Shown in pieces: positions 11,341 to 23,957 of a stretch of DNA of 64,000 bases. The DNA is taken from positions 15,581,764-15,645,763 of the forward strand of contig ML677334.1 in the NCBI GenBank assembly GCA_007922305.1, written 5' to 3'. The stretch is from Dermatemys mawii. Its lineage: Eukaryota > Chordata > Testudines > Dermatemydidae. Position numbers and translations under genes: made by a program. The stretch's first letter is position 1. Each line of letters begins with the position of its first letter. The notes below the pieces were generated by a model. The model was not told the origin of the DNA and made no database searches. It worked only from the letters and a program-made list of their open reading frames with translations.

Positions 11341-12128
11341 TGTCATAAGTGTGAAGTAGCCTAGAATTATTGTTTACCTGTAAGGGGTTAAGCTAAAGGT
11401 AACCTGAGACGTAGACAACTGACCAATGAGAAATTCCTCAGGAGACAAAGGATTTTAAGTTTCAGTTTCTCTCTGGCTCTCTCTCTGTTCACCTCGGCTA
11501 TGGGATGAACACAGCTATGTCTTTCACTGTAACTATAAGATTCTATCAAGTACTGTAGTCAGTAAGTTTACCTTCTTTTTTATCACTTGGAGGGTTCTCA
11601 GTGGTGAGTGTTGGCTGGGTGCTTCTTGATATTGTAAGCTGCAGCAGAGATATCAACAGTGGGAGAAAGTTGCCTCGGGGGAGAGGTTTGGTTTCTGAAT
11701 CCTTTTGTTGATTATGGTAGATGCTGTTCGATTGATGGCTATAAGGGATTTATTCCTTTCTTTTTTTCTTTTATTAAAATCTTTCTTTTAAGAAGCTGAC
11801 TGCTTGTTTTTCATTGTGTAAGATCCTGGTTTTGGATCGGGCACGTCTCACAGAAGCAGGCGAGGTTTGTTGTGTTTTTTTTTCTCTCAAGCTTCCCAGG
11901 CAAGGAAGAAGTTTGGGGGGTTAGTGGAAAGGGAAAGAAGGGTCCCAAACTACCCTAAACCTAGTTTGGTGGTGGCAGTGTACCAGGTCCAGATACAGAA
12001 GAAGTTGTGTTCTGGGGAAAAACATTTTAACCCAAGCTGGTAAAATAAGCTTGTGGGGGTTATTTCTTTTTTCATGCAGGTCCCCACATCTGTACCCTAG
12101 AGTTCAGAATGGGGAGGCAATCCTGACA
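11341..12128 (+). mobile_element. Solo LTR, forward
   Basis: Begins TGTCATAAGTGTGAAG, ends GGCAATCCTGACA, and is flanked by a perfect 5-bp duplication TAGTT (11336..11340, 12129..12133). Length is 788 bp. An A/T-rich polyadenylation-like region (TTTTATTAAAATC) lies near 11770. No gag, pol or env sequence adjoins it, so it is a solo LTR of an endogenous retrovirus-like or other LTR element; the 5-bp duplication does not settle the class. Confidence 0.92.
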
Positions 12129-12133
12129 TAGTT

Positions 12134-13160
12134 GCTGCCTGTTGAGGGTTTGGGGTCTACTATAGTGAGTAAAGAAAACCCTTCCGTTGATATAGCAAAT
12201 GACTATGCTACAAGGGGTACTGTAGTACTTATAGAGTATACATAGCTTGAGAGAAGGATTTAGGTGTGGAAATCAGAACAGGAGAGCTGATCTTTATGAG
12301 GTACAATCTGAGACTAACTCATTATTTTAAATGTTTTCATTTAAAGATAGTCCTGTTAATGAATTACCAAGAGCTACAATTCTTCATATTCCCAATTTCA
12401 ACTTAAAAAAAATGAAAATCATTGTATTCATGGTAAAACAAGAAAAAATAGGAATATCAGAACACAATTTTTATTTCCCTAGTTGCACTACAAAAAGAAC
12501 CAGTTGTGAGAAGTTAAGCACCACCCCAGGGAGAAGAAACTAAACTCTGCCTTCCTGTGTATAGTGACAGTATATGAGGGGAATAATATGCAAACTTTCT
12601 AAAAAGTAAAGGCTAGATTCTATGTGACCTACATAGGTCAACAGTGAGAAGAGATAGTGGAAGGAGCCAACTCTCTCTTGTATGGCCTACATAAAGGCCA
12701 AATAGACTAGCAGTCTGTGCTGATTCAGATCTTACTTACACAGATGTAAATCAGAAGTAGTTCTATTAATGTTAATTGAATTACACCAGTGTACTGGGAG
12801 TGGATTACCTCTGGGAGCAGAGCCCCAAAGGAGGGGACTAGGAGCACACTAGGCTGTAACCAAAGGGTACAATCTAGTACTAGGAGATACTGAGGCCTTC
12901 TTGTACTAGTGGAAAACTGCTCAGCTAGAGACCTAACTAGTCTAAAGACAGTCACTTGTGCTCATTCAGATTTAATTAACAGAACCAAAGACTAATTTTT
13001 TCCCCCCTCAAATGTGGCTATTTCTAGGGCTTCCATGCAGGATCTCTTGTCTCACAACCTAGTTCTTTCTGCTTTTGAGAGAATCCATCCCTTTTCCTAT
13101 AAGAACACCGGTTTGGAAGAGCTATCTGGGGTCACTAAGTCCAGCTCCCTCCTAGTGTAA
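12134..13160. other. Spacer between two inverted LTRs
   Basis: No gene. Around 12733..12795 lies an ancient fold-back-type repeat (TACACAGATGTAAATC ... TTACACCAGTGTA). Confidence 0.5.
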
Positions 13161-13165
13161 GGAAC

Positions 13166-13951
13166 TGTCAGGATTGCCTCCCCACTCTGAACTCTAGGGT
13201 ACAGATGTGGGGACCCGCATGAAAAAAGAAATAACCCCCACAAGCTTATTTTACCAGCTTGGGTTAAAATGTTTTTCCCCAGAACACAAATTCTTTTGTA
13301 TTTGGACCTGGTACGCTGCCACCACCAAACTAGGTCTAGGGTAGTTTGGGACCCTTCTTTCCCTTTCCACTAACCCCCCAGACTTCTTCGTTCCCTGGGA
13401 AGCTTGAGAGAAAAAAAAAACAAACAACAAACCTCGCCTGCTTCTGTGAGACGTGCCCGATCCAAAACCAGGATCTTACACAATGAAAAACAAGCAGTCA
13501 GCTTCTTAAAATAAAGATTTTAATAAAAGAAAAAAGAAAGGAATAAATCCCTTATAACCAATCGAACAGCATCTACCATAATCAACAAAAGGATTCAGAA
13601 ACCAAACCTCTCCCCCGAGGCAATTTTCTCCCACAGTTGATATCTCTGCTGAATCTTACAATATCAAGAAGCACCCAGCCAACACTCACCACTGAGAACT
13701 CTCCAAGTGATAAAGAGAAGGTAAACTTACTGACTACAATACTTACTAGAATCTTATAGTTATAGTGAAAGACATAGCTGTGTTCATCCCATAGCCGAGG
13801 TGAACAGAGAGAGAGCCAGAGAGAAACTGAAACTTAAAATCCTTTGTCTCTTGAGAAATTTCTCATTGATCAGTTGTCCACCTCTCAGGTTACCTTTAGC
13901 TTAACCCCTTACAGGTAAACACTAATTCTAGGCTACTTCACACTTATGACA
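13166..13951 (-). mobile_element. Solo LTR, reverse, same family as the one at 11341
   Basis: On + it begins TGTCAGGATTGCC and ends CACTTATGACA, the exact inverse of the first LTR, and is about 95% identical to it by eye. Flanks are GGAAC (13161..13165) and GCAAC (13952..13956), 4 of 5 matching. Its own target site shows it is a separate insertion rather than an inverted copy. Length is 786 bp. Confidence 0.9.
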
Positions 13952-14292
13952 GCAACCAAATCACAGAATCATTTTATACCCTAGCTGGAGTTAACAGCAC
14001 CTCCCACTACAATACAGTAGTGATTCCTTGAGCCCTGCTTAAAGGGGCATAGTAACTGACATTGTGGCAAGAGATTTTGCCTTAGTTGCCTGAAATGCCC
14101 TATAATTCTTTAAATTAAAGGTGGTGTTTTTTTCCCCTGAAAAAAAGAAGGCATTTACATTTGGGAAAGATGATTACTTGTTCAATTGAATATAAAGAGA
14201 TTCAAAATAGCATCAGGACCCTTTGGGATACTTAGAGAATTGATTAGTTTTTAAGAATCAAGCCTTAATTGAAAAGAAATTAATAATTTGTA

Positions 14293-14700
14293 ACAGGGTA
14301 CCTGCCAGGCCCTCTTAGCTCCTGGCCCTGCTAGTCTGAGAAAGTCACACAGAGCCTTTGTTACAGTGCTCACCTGGTGCTTTTATTTACAATGAGTGTT
14401 CCCACCCCCTTTCCACCACACACACACACTCCTTCTTAATGTCTACCACCAAGAAATAGAAAGAAGCTATTTCTTCTTCCTCCTTCCCCTCGCTGCCTTT
14501 CCCTTAATACAGCTTCACCTCTTTCTAGCTCCTCCAGTGGCTTCCCTCCCTTGGGCTTTTATCCAGCTCCAGGCTGAAGAGGCAGCAGCTGTTCCAGCTT
14601 CCCCAATCAGGGCCTCCTGATCTTCCCAGCTCCAATTCACCTCCCTTAATTGGAGCTCGAGTGAAAGAGGGTTGGCTAAGCAGTTTTTCTGCTTACCACC
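14293..14700 (-). repeat. LTR-like repeat, reverse (probable)
   Basis: Starts TGTAACAGGGTACC, then has a long pyrimidine-rich body with CTTTTATTTACAATG and a GGGCTTTTATCCAGCTCC segment. The block at 55720 has the same start type and the same TTTATTTAC and GATTGGAGCT-like sequences. Right edge and target duplication were not found, so the class is a judgement. Confidence 0.5.
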
Positions 14701-14719
14701 AGGTCACATAGTTTAAATT

Positions 14720-15160
14720 AGAAAATTCAGTACTGGTGGCCATAGGATGATGTGATTCCATTTCCCTGTGGGGAATGACTAAGAACCCCATAGAAATATA
14801 TTGGAGCCCATAAGAACACAAAGGGGATTCCAGATAGGAAGTAGCTGTAACTCCATATAACCCCATAAGAATATATTGCTGCTCATAGAAATATACAGGG
14901 ATCTCAGAAAGGTAGTAGCTAGGGATCATTTACAGGGCAGCTAAGAGAAGCCCCACAGGAATACATGGGAATCCATAGGGTTGTATGAGGATGATGCAAC
15001 CTGGAGGTAGGATTGCACCTCTCTGGGTGATGCAACAGGGGGCACGGTGTTGCATTAGCAAAATCCCATAGAGATACATTGTAGCCCCATAGAAGTCTAT
15101 GGAGTGGGCAGAGCTAAGAAAAGTTGGATGCTGATTGGCTGAGCTTGGAAGCACTAATTG
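14720..15160. repeat. Degenerate block of repeated CCCATAGAAATA motifs
   Basis: The motif CCCATAGAAATATATTG and close variants occur at about 14792, 14861, 14888, 14951, 15063 and 15091 with irregular spacing, often next to AGTAGCT or AGGTAG words. It looks like an old, scrambled low-order repeat. Frames read across it have no meaning as genes. Confidence 0.55.
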
Positions 15161-15404
15161 TATGTGAAGGTGACAACGAGTAGGCTAAGCCCTGTAGTGG
15201 GATTGGGGACCTAGAAAAAAGAAGATGCTACAAAGCACCTCTAAGGAAGAAACTGTCTGCGTGGAAGTAGCTACCCTGAGAGCTGCCTGAAAAGTAGCTA
15301 TTGCAGCAGCAGCCCACCCAGAGTTGTGAGGTTTTCCTGGCCAATGGATGCTTCTGCTACACAGCCAGCAGGAGGCCACCGCAGCTATATTATTATGTAG
15401 CACA

Positions 15405-15745
15405 TTTCTCAAACTGGGGTCTGCAGACTCCCTGGTGGGTCTGTGAAGATACTCCAGGGGGTCCCCTAGCCCCTCTAGAGATCAACTCTCCTCCTCCCTC
15501 CTAGTGCTTTCTGCATGCTGTGGAATAGCTGTTCCCCAGTGTGCAGGAGACAGTGGGAGGAGGAGGAGCAGCAATGGGGTGGGCTCGGGAGAGGAGGTGG
15601 AAAAAGGTGGAGAAGAGTAAGGGTAGGGTGGAGGCAGGGCCTTGGAGGAAAGAGGTGGAGGAGGGGCAGGGCCAGGAGCTGAGTGCAGGCTTGGGGCTCC
15701 AGCAACCCAAGGACCCCCATTTTCATTTTGAAAAATTTGTGATGT
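15405..15745 (+). repeat. hAT-like non-autonomous fragment (probable)
   Basis: Begins TTCTCAAACTGGGGTCTGCAG, a typical hAT/Charlie-type terminal sequence, and continues into a GC-rich body rich in GGAGGAGGGGCAGGG. The far end and an 8-bp duplication were not found. Confidence 0.45.
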
Positions 15746-16272
15746 TTTAGAACTTGTGATGTAGCATATATATATTATTGCTTTGTATCTATTTTATTTT
15801 GCCAAATAAAAAACTGTTATTTAATCCCAAATTTTCTTCCTTGTTTGTCCCAACAAATCCTTGTATCTCCATAAACACTATTCTATTGGGTAAAGTCTAA
15901 CAGCCCTTACTCAGATAAAATTCTCATGCAAATTGAAGTCTGAAATCCTGGTCTGACTAAAATCAATAGGGAATTTTCCCACTTACTTCATTTAAACCAA
16001 TACAAACTAATAGATCTGGTGCCTTAGTAAAGATCCTCAGACCTACTCTGGTCCCTTTATGTCAGACTAAAGGTCTGAACAAAAGAATCCTAAAAGCCTC
16101 ATTGCAGCCAAGGAAGTATTTCTTCAATACAGGCACAATAGAAGAGAACCTTATGGCTGCCCTCTGAGGACACTGTTGTAAGTTCTCAGAAGGCAGCTTA
16201 CCTGGGGTGAGGTTGGGGGTGGGGCCAGAGGATGCAGAAATGAAAAGATTTCTGGAGGTGTTGCTTCCTATA

Positions 16273-16768
16273 TTTGGGTCCATACCAAATTCACGGTTGT
16301 GAAAAACACATTATGGACCACAAAATCTGATCTCGCCAGTGAAATCTGGCTATTATAGCAGAGAACTGATTTCATAGCACTGAGTGCCCAGACGGTGGCA
16401 GCTGTTGGCTGGGCACCCAGCTCTGATGGCCGCACTACTGTCAGCAGCAGTGCAGAAGTGAGGGTGACATGGTATGGTATTGCTAACCTTACTTCTATGT
16501 TGCTGGTGGAGGTGACACTGTCTTCAGAGCTGGGTGCCCAGCCAGCAGCTTCCCTCTGCCCAGCTCTGAAGGCAGCAGCACAGAAGTAAGATTGGCAATA
16601 CTGTGATCCCCCTCCAATAGCTTTGAAATCCCCCAAATCCTCCATAAGACCCCCCATTACAATACCACAAAATTTCAGCTTTAAATATCTGAAACTAAAA
16701 TTTGTTATTTTTAAAATCCTGTGACCATTAAATTAACCAAAATGGACTGTGAAAGCGGTAGGGCCCTA
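16273..16768 (+). mobile_element. Non-autonomous DNA transposon, hAT-like
   Basis: Left end TTGGGTCCATACCAAATTC mirrors right end GCGGTAGGGCCCTA (consensus TAGGGCCCTACC). The interior is itself fold-back: GGGTGCCCAG... and AGAAGTAAGRTTGGCAATAC occur in both orientations. A target duplication is not clear (CCTAT on both sides at best). Non-coding. Confidence 0.65.
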
Positions 16769-17129
16769 CCTATGGGTGTAGCTAGCGAGGCTACTATAAC
16801 TTAGACATCACTATCCAATTTACACTGGGGGCCTCTCCAGTCTCTTCAACAGTCCCAGATCAGTATGAAGTGAAGATGACTTAAAGTTACCATAGCTGTA
16901 TGGCAAGTTCTGTAATGTAGCCCTTAGACAATCTCCCCTTGGAAAGCAAAATTGGACTCATCAGCAAAAGTAACATGTAGCAAGAATATGACAAATAGAA
17001 TATAATGAATGGTTGGAATGTTTTCAGCAAAAAGTCATTTTATTAAATATGAAATATTTTGCAAAAATGTATCAGTTTCTTCAATGTTTTTAGTAGCAGG
17101 AAGGAGCAAGAAAGATTGATACTCTATAG

Positions 17130-17388
17130 CAGGGATCAGCAACCTTTGGCATACGGCTCATCAGGAAAATCCACTGGCAGGCAGGGACGGTTTGTTTACC
17201 TGCAGCGTCCACGGGTTTGGGGGACTTCAGCTCCCACTGGCTGTGGTTCACTGCTCCAGGCCAATGGGGGCTGTGGAAAGCAGTGTGGGCTGAGGGATGT
17301 GCTGGCCGCCGCTTCCTACAGCCCCCATTGGCCTAACAGCAAACTGGCTTTCCCTGATGGGCCGTATGCTAAAGGTTCCCAATCCCTG
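17130..17388 (+). mobile_element. Short hAT miniature element
   Basis: Terminal repeats CAGGGATCAGCAACCTTTGG and the inverse at 17365..17388. Flanks CTCTATAG (17122..17129) and CTCTTTAG (17389..17396) match at 7 of 8 bases, the 8-bp duplication of hAT. The GC-rich interior contains CCAATGGGGGCTGTGG in both orientations. Non-coding, 259 bp. Confidence 0.88.
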
Positions 17389-17396
17389 CTCTTTAG

Positions 17397-17480
17397 GCTA
17401 GTGGTTAGGGCACTCTCCTGGGATTGGGGATATCCAGGTTTAAGACCCTCCTTAACCTCACTGAGCATGATCTAGGTTGA
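17397..17480 (+). repeat. tRNA-derived SINE head fragment
   Basis: CTAGTGGTTAGGGCACTC resembles an A box and GGTTTAAGACC a B box, at tRNA-like spacing. Only the head is visible. Confidence 0.5.
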
Positions 17481-19336
17481 AAAACTGCTATGAGTCACAA
17501 AGAATAAAAACATGAATTTGGATTCCACAAACCCAGGGCGGTTCTCTAAACCCTAGGACACACATAGCTTTGAGTGTGGTCTGAAAATGGACATTTCAGC
17601 AAAATTTGGTTTTCACAAAAATGTTTAAAGGTGCTGGTCTCATTCCAATTTGGAAGAAAAAGAAATTTCTAAACCTCAGAAGTTGCTGAAAAATAGATTT
17701 GTCGTCCTCTGGTCAGCTCTATGAATGTGTTGCATTTCTACCTGGTTAGATCTACATATCATTTATACTTGTCTCTTTCTGTTGCATATCTTCATTTATA
17801 TGGAATGTAGGTATTAAAAATAAATCGTCCTACAGGGATTTAATATTTATTAGAGAGAATTCCTAGAGTATGCTGATCAGAATTTTCTTACAGATCCTGA
17901 AGCTATTAATTCCAATCTGCTTACCTTTCCCCATTTCCCTAGGGTACCAACACAAGAAATGTCTTTTCCAGTGTAAGTCTGTGTGAAGAACTGAGGAAAC
18001 TGAGATCATCCATTTCCCCAAATAAGTTAGCATCTCAGAGCCTTTTAACCTACATTATTCACTCTCTTCCAGCACAGCAAAAGAGTTTACCCAAGACATT
18101 TTCCTTGTAGATTTCTAAGTTAGTTTTGCTGATGAATATACTAAAAATGCAAATAAAGGATTCTTTTCAACCTACAAGAGACAATTGCTTTCTCTGTCCT
18201 TAGTGGGTGAAAATCTGTAACATGGCCATGGTCTGTATATTTACCTTTTGTAGAGCTGGTTGAAAACTGGAAAAACAATTGCACAACAGTTTTGAAATGT
18301 GAAGGTCCTTTCCACTTTGCAGATTTTGAAATGGAACAATTTTTACTTCTTTTCAAAATATGTCATGAAACTTTTCATTTAACATTTTAATTTTCCATAA
18401 TTTTCTTCTCTCTTTTTGCCATTTGCCATGATGAAATAAATGATGACCAGGGTTTAGTTTAGTTGTTTTGATTGTTTGCTTTTTTCATTTTTTCTTTCTG
18501 CCACAATTTAACTTTTCAAAACTTTTCCAACTTGGAAAAGTTACGGAGTGGCTGAGTTTCAGAGAGTTGTATTTCCTTTTACTACCCTGTAACTTTTCCA
18601 AAGTTGAAGACTTTTTAGTAAGTTTTTATTTATTTATTATTCAACTTTTTATTTTTCAACTGCATCTGAACTCCCCATAAACAATTATAAATTGAAAGTT
18701 GTGCCATATAACATCCTTTGAACTGAAATTTTCCTTATATGGTAAGATCCCAAAGGTAAAGACTGTGTCATCTTATGTGTTTGTAAAGCACTTAACACAC
18801 TAGCTCCACAATCCTTATTGGAATCCCTAGGTGCTACTAAACAATAATATTTAATAATAATATTTCACCCATGACCAATTTCACTCAGTATCAGAAACAA
18901 ATACACATCCTTACTTATACTTGTTCTTGAAAATCTAAATTGTCTACTGAAAGACTCCTGTCCCAAAACTAATTCTAGAATGATCCCGTTAACATGGTAT
19001 CCACAGTATGGCAGTGACACTTAAAATGGGTGACAGAGCAATGGGGGAGAAGGGGAATGGTCAGATTTTGCATTGTCACTCAAATGAGGCCTTTCTTCTT
19101 ACATTTTCTATATCGTTTTGGATTTCTTCCCTGTATCTCTTTGATTTTTCCATCTTCATTCAATTTGAATATTCACATTTTAAATGTGCTTGAAGAAAGA
19201 AGTGAAACGTGAAAAGAAACATTTTTAACATTTCAAGTATTCAGCGCAAAGTTGTTGTTCTTCAGCAGAATTGAAGCATAGAATGGATTTTGGAGGTTTC
19301 ATGAAGCAAGAGTATGAACCCTTCAGTCTATTCTGG
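17481..19336. other. Intergenic, nothing recognised
   Basis: AT-rich, with homopolymer-rich stretches around 18400..18660. No gene or bounded repeat seen. Confidence 0.5.
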
Positions 19337-19344
19337 TTTAAAGT

Positions 19345-19669
19345 TAGGGTGACCGTACATCCTATCTTGGCCCGAACAGTCCATTTTTTAAGTCCTGTCC
19401 CTTTTATTTTTTTGGTAAAAGTTCTGTTTGCTCTTGCCAACCAATGCCCACTTTTGTTTAAAAAAGTGAGGGGTGGAGGAACATGTGAGGGGGCAACTAG
19501 TGATTCCAGTCCCATGTAGGGAGGGGAGACAGGGCTCGAGTAGAGGGTAGCAGGCAGGCCTTGTGTAAGCAGCAATGCCAGCCCTGTGGGGGATGGGGCA
19601 CTGGGGAGAGCGGCTCAAGCCAGCCCATCATCATGTCCTGTTTTCCCTTAGGGAAATATGGTCAGTCTA
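19345..19669 (+). mobile_element. hAT miniature element with perfect 8-bp duplication
   Basis: Starts TAGGGTGACCGTACATCC and ends ATATGGTCAGTCTA (inverted ends match 8 of 10). TTTAAAGT flanks it exactly on both sides (19337..19344, 19670..19677). 325 bp, non-coding. Pieces of related elements lie at 51090 and 57650. Confidence 0.88.
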
Positions 19670-19677
19670 TTTAAAGT

Positions 19678-20690
19678 GATGGAATGGCATTATATTATGG
19701 CAAAGAAAGGCAGAGACTGGCTTCAGCTCCCACTCTCTAGAACATTTTTACTATTGCAAATTTGATCATATTCCCACCTGAAGGACAAGGCAGCAGTGAT
19801 ACTACAAGCTTGGTGTTGCCACTGTTTTTTCCTCTTTCTTTAAAACAAGTGCAGATTGAGTTTGAAAGCAAAGAAGACATAGCTGCAGTTACACTGACTG
19901 AATCTTCAGAGGATTCTACAAACTTTGAAACACAAAAACGTTTAAACAATTAATGTATATTGGTGACACTGCTTGATCCATATCTCCAGGACAGATTTGA
20001 AAGATGGCTTCCAAACTGCAGTCAGAAACTACTGTAATTGTTTAAAAATATGTAATGTTTGATGAAACATAGCCAGAGAGAGATTCAAGCATAGCAGACT
20101 TTATTAATGATATACTCATTGTCTAAATGTAGACATTTCTCCAAGATCTAACAGCTTATACATTCAGATAAGCGGAACACGTAAGACAATTAGCAATAGT
20201 ACCAGATGGTGACTTCCCAAAATGTTTGCAACTGTCAGTAAAATTTGGATTATAAACTATGGCCAACATTTTCAAACATGGCTGCCTAAAGCTTAGGCAC
20301 CTAAATAAAAGTAGGCTGACTTACAGAGGTGTTGAACAAACACATCTCAAACTGAAATCAATGGGTGATGCAGGTACTCAGCACCCCTGAAAATTGCTTA
20401 ACTTTAGGGGGAATCTCAACCCAGTTTCTAGTTATGTATTTGTAACTTTGATCATATACTTACTCTTAGGTGCAAGTTTTGTGCATCATGACTTCTGAAA
20501 ATAAATGGCAAAATGTTTACGTTCAAAAAATTTCCTCTTGATTTACACACACACAAAGAATTTGAATATGTGACTCAATTATTTGCATATACAACTTATA
20601 TGCATGCATATAAATTAAAGCTGTATTTTAGTATGTGACAACTTCCATGTGCATCTTTATTCTAGCTTATATTTTTATGAACATTTATGT
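19678..20690. other. Intergenic with one ancient fold-back repeat
   Basis: At 20265..20410 (ATGGCTGCCTAAAGCTTAGG ... GCAGGTACTCAGCACCCCTG) lies an old repeat of a type common in amniotes. Otherwise nothing recognised. Confidence 0.45.
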
Positions 20691-20714
20691 TATCCTGTTT
20701 ATGCTCTTGTTCAT

Positions 20715-20868
20715 AAAGGGTCAGGTTCAGCAACTGCCAGAAGCTGGGAGTGGATGACATGGGATGGACCACTCAATAATTTCCCTGCTCTGTTCATTCT
20801 GTCTGAAGCATCTGGCACTGGCCACTGCTGGAAGATAGGATGCTGGGCTGAATGGACCATTGTTCTCA
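20715..20868 (+). repeat. CR1 LINE 3' fragment
   Basis: TCTGAAGCATCTGGCACTGGCC, CACTGCTGGAAGATAGGATG and CTGGGCTGAATGGACCATTG (each read in short pieces) follow the order of CR1 3' sequence. Truncated at both ends. Confidence 0.75.
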
Positions 20869-22247
20869 TCAAGTAAGTCCATTTTTATGTTCTGATGTGA
20901 TGCTGAGCACTCTCAAGTCACTGGTCACCCACAACTACTACTGAAGTCATTAGGAACTGATGATGCTTTGCAGCTGAGAAGAGGCAGTATTATAATATTG
21001 AGCACAAACACTGCAAAATCCAATGGGAGTTGATGGGATTTACCAAAGCACCTCATAGGGTTAAGCTCCAACATCTCAACTTGCCACTTGGAAAGGAAAT
21101 GACATTCAGAGCAGATACAAGCAAAACAACTAGAAGTGATGAGGCTAATTCCTTTTCCAGCAGTGACCCACATCACTACAGCCAAGTATAGCCTTCACGG
21201 GCCAGGAGTTTCAAGAGTGCCAGGTCTCCTATCTGCCATTTAAAAGCTACACAGCTTGCAAACATCCATCCGCCCACCATTAGGTGCAATCCTTTCCAGA
21301 AGATCTCTCATTTCCAAAACAGATCATGCAGAGATGGAGGAGACAATAGTTGTTTAAGTTAGTGCAGTGTGAGATATTAAACTGTCAGGGTAATTTATGA
21401 GCTTTTTTAAACAATGTATTTATTTTTTGTTTCCTATCTAAAACATCTGCATGATGCCTCAGATGAATTATGCCAGTTATACAGAATCAGTAGTGCAACA
21501 TGATTAATATTATCCAATAAGGAATATAACAAATCAATATAACTGATCAAAACTCCAGTGGGTGATAGGGTAACCATCTAAATGTTATCTAAGGAGTTAC
21601 ACTGAGTTGTGTTTTCCATTTTGATGTTTCAAAATGAAACTGAAGAACAAAAATGTTACTGTCACTTTTTTTTAAAATAGAGTTTTTAAAGAACTTGCTC
21701 CCATTTTTATATGGTTGGTTTGTTTGTTTACTTCCATTTTGTGTATCAAAATTGTCTTGTTTAATCATGATCTGATATTTCCATACAGAAATGGTAACAG
21801 AAACATTAACTGCTGAATTGTCATCAGAACACATTTGTTATCTCATGATAAAATGGCTTTTGATAGGTGTCAGTACAATGTATGTTGTTTGCAAAAGAAA
21901 TTGAATTAGGAGTTGGTCATTTGATACTTTGTCCATATTTAACAGGTCACGTGAGCTGTTAGAACCTCTTACCTTTTTTGTACTTAGAAGTTGCAGTTTA
22001 CATATATTCTCTTCTTTAAAATTTTCTCCTTATATACTGTCTCACAGAATGGAACACAAAACAAACAAGATAAAAACCACAACAGGAGCTGATACCATGT
22101 TCATGATAAAGGTGTTTCCACTAAGGAATTGTTAAACAGCTTTGAGCTCACTAGCTCCCAGCAAGTACAGCACAGCAATAAAGTAGAACTTCTTTGAAGT
22201 ATTCAACTCCCTTTACTTGTCATGGATGGTCTAGATAATACTTAGCC
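20869..22247. other. Intergenic, nothing recognised
   Basis: No gene or bounded transposon seen. Confidence 0.45.
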
Positions 22248-22316
22248 TTGCCATGAGTGCAGAGAACTGGACTACATGAACTTCTGAGGTCCATTCCTGT
22301 CCTATGATTCTATTAT
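22248..22316 (+). repeat. CR1 LINE 3' terminus
   Basis: GGACTACATGAACTTCTGAGG, then TCCTGTCCTATGATTCTATT, the characteristic CR1 3' end with its ATTCTATGATTCTA-type tail. Confidence 0.75.
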
Positions 22317-23208
22317 TTTATAGGGTAAATATTTATTAGATTAACTAAATGATTTGTTGCAGTATTTTTCCACTGGGTGTTTGCAAATTTGATGCCGCCA
22401 TGAAAGATTAATGTGTGTTTAAGCAAAAGGAGTAACCTAATTTAATTACTGAGGACAATTCTTAAATAATGCTTTATTGACTTCTAAGCAATTAGAATAA
22501 TTATCATAAAAACAAACTAAACCGACACTGTGAATCTCATTTGACAGAAGACATTTATTCTGCCCTCCCATGTCAGTTTGCTTTAAATATTCAGGTGTAC
22601 AGTATTGTTAGCCTGGCTAATATTTTTTTCTTGTGTAAAACAAACAATAATGGACAGAAATTAGAGTGGGATCTGTGGGGAAAGAAGTTACCAAAAGGGA
22701 AAAATCTTAAAGTCTATGATTCACAAAATAACTAACATGATTGATAATTATTAATATCATTCATACAGACTAGATTGTGCCTTAGCCACAAGTTCTCCAT
22801 GAGGAGCATGTAGTCGTTCTGTCCCATTAACAAAGCAGAGCTCCCCAGGAAGTCTCCATCTGGACTCTGATTCCTCCTTTGCCCAAATAGGGGAAAGTTA
22901 TCTGTACCAGTGCTACACCTGGCACAGTTTCCTTCTCCCTCCATACAGGCCCAACTGTGCTGGGCTCATGCGGAGCAAAGGAATGCCCCGTTTTTCACTT
23001 CAGATCACCCTTTTATGTCTACCCTTAATGGGAAAGGGCACAGCAGTCCTATGGAGGCTTTTTTCTTTTCTTAGACTATTAAAGGGGTAGCCTATGTAGG
23101 GAAAAACTTTACACCCCCCTTGCTTCCATATGTGAGTGCATCGCATTGTGATCCTGGTGATTTTCATACACTGCTATCAAAATGCCTTCTCAGGAAGCTA
23201 CATTCAGC
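22317..23208. other. Intergenic, nothing recognised
   Basis: Short chance frames only. Confidence 0.45.
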
Positions 23209-23355
23209 ATTATTGTAGCCGTGTTGGTCTCAGGAGATTAGAGAGACAAGGTTGGTCAAGTAATATTTATTTTTTATTGAACCAACTTCTGTTGGTGAGA
23301 GAGACAAACTCCCGAGCTTACACACTACTCTCCTTCCAGTCTGGGAAATATACTC

Positions 23356-23621
23356 AGTGTTTGCACCTAAAAACTCATGGGTGGTCTGTACCAGCTGACT
23401 TGGGCTCACAAGACTCAGGCTAAGGGCTGTTTAATTGCAATGTAGATGTTTGAGCTTAGGCTGGGGTCCAGGCTCTTGGACCCTGTGAGGTGGGAGGGTC
23501 CTAGACCTCAGGCTCCAGCCCGAACCCAAACATGTACATTGCAATTAAACAGTCCCATAAGCCCAAGTCAGCTGTCATGGGCCAGACACAGTGTCTGATT
23601 GCAGTATAGGCACAGGGACCA
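23356..23621. mobile_element. Palindromic miniature element inside the Penelope-like copy
   Basis: Outer arms (CCAGCTGACTTGGGCT ... AGCCCAAGTCAGCTG) and inner arms (GGCTCTTGGACCCTG ... GAGGGTCCTAGACCTC) form a long fold-back. A related copy sits at 31948..32192. It interrupts host repeat sequence that continues on both sides. Confidence 0.65.
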
Positions 23622-23765
23622 TATCACAGTTAAATACAATGTAGAACAAATTGTTTATCAAAAATAGTTAACACATATTTCAAGGGACTATTCAAAGTGA
23701 AGTGGCCTGTTAACAAATCTCCAGTCATTGACAGGCCCTGGCAGGTGGGAACTCAGGGAAGCATA

Positions 23766-23940
23766 TTAGTTGTAATAAGCCATAAATGTTGCATCTTTAT
23801 TCAGTCCATGATTTTTAGTATCTAGCAAAGTTATGAATTTCAGCTTCCAGGCTTGTCTTTTCAAGGTGTTGTGAAGGTTTTCCATTTAGAGATCAGATAT
23901 GGAGTGACTGCTTTGTGAAAAGTGTTCACCTACAAGTGAT
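23766..23940 (-). pseudogene. C-terminal remnant of a Penelope-like protein
   Basis: On - it reads GEHFSQSSHSISDL, a stop, MENLHNTLKRQAWKLKFIT, then LLDTKNHGLNKDATFMAYYN and a stop. The order H-F...HS...R.AW..K.I..L.T....GLN resembles the end of the GIY-YIG endonuclease domain of Penelope-like enzymes; that link is my inference. The upstream catalytic part and the reverse transcriptase are absent. Confidence 0.6.
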
Positions 23941-23957
23941 ATAATGTTTTCATCTTG

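Noticed and set aside
11341..13951. The two inverted LTRs as ends of one provirus
   Set aside because: They are in opposite orientation, each has its own target duplication, and the 1-kb spacer has no retroviral genes.
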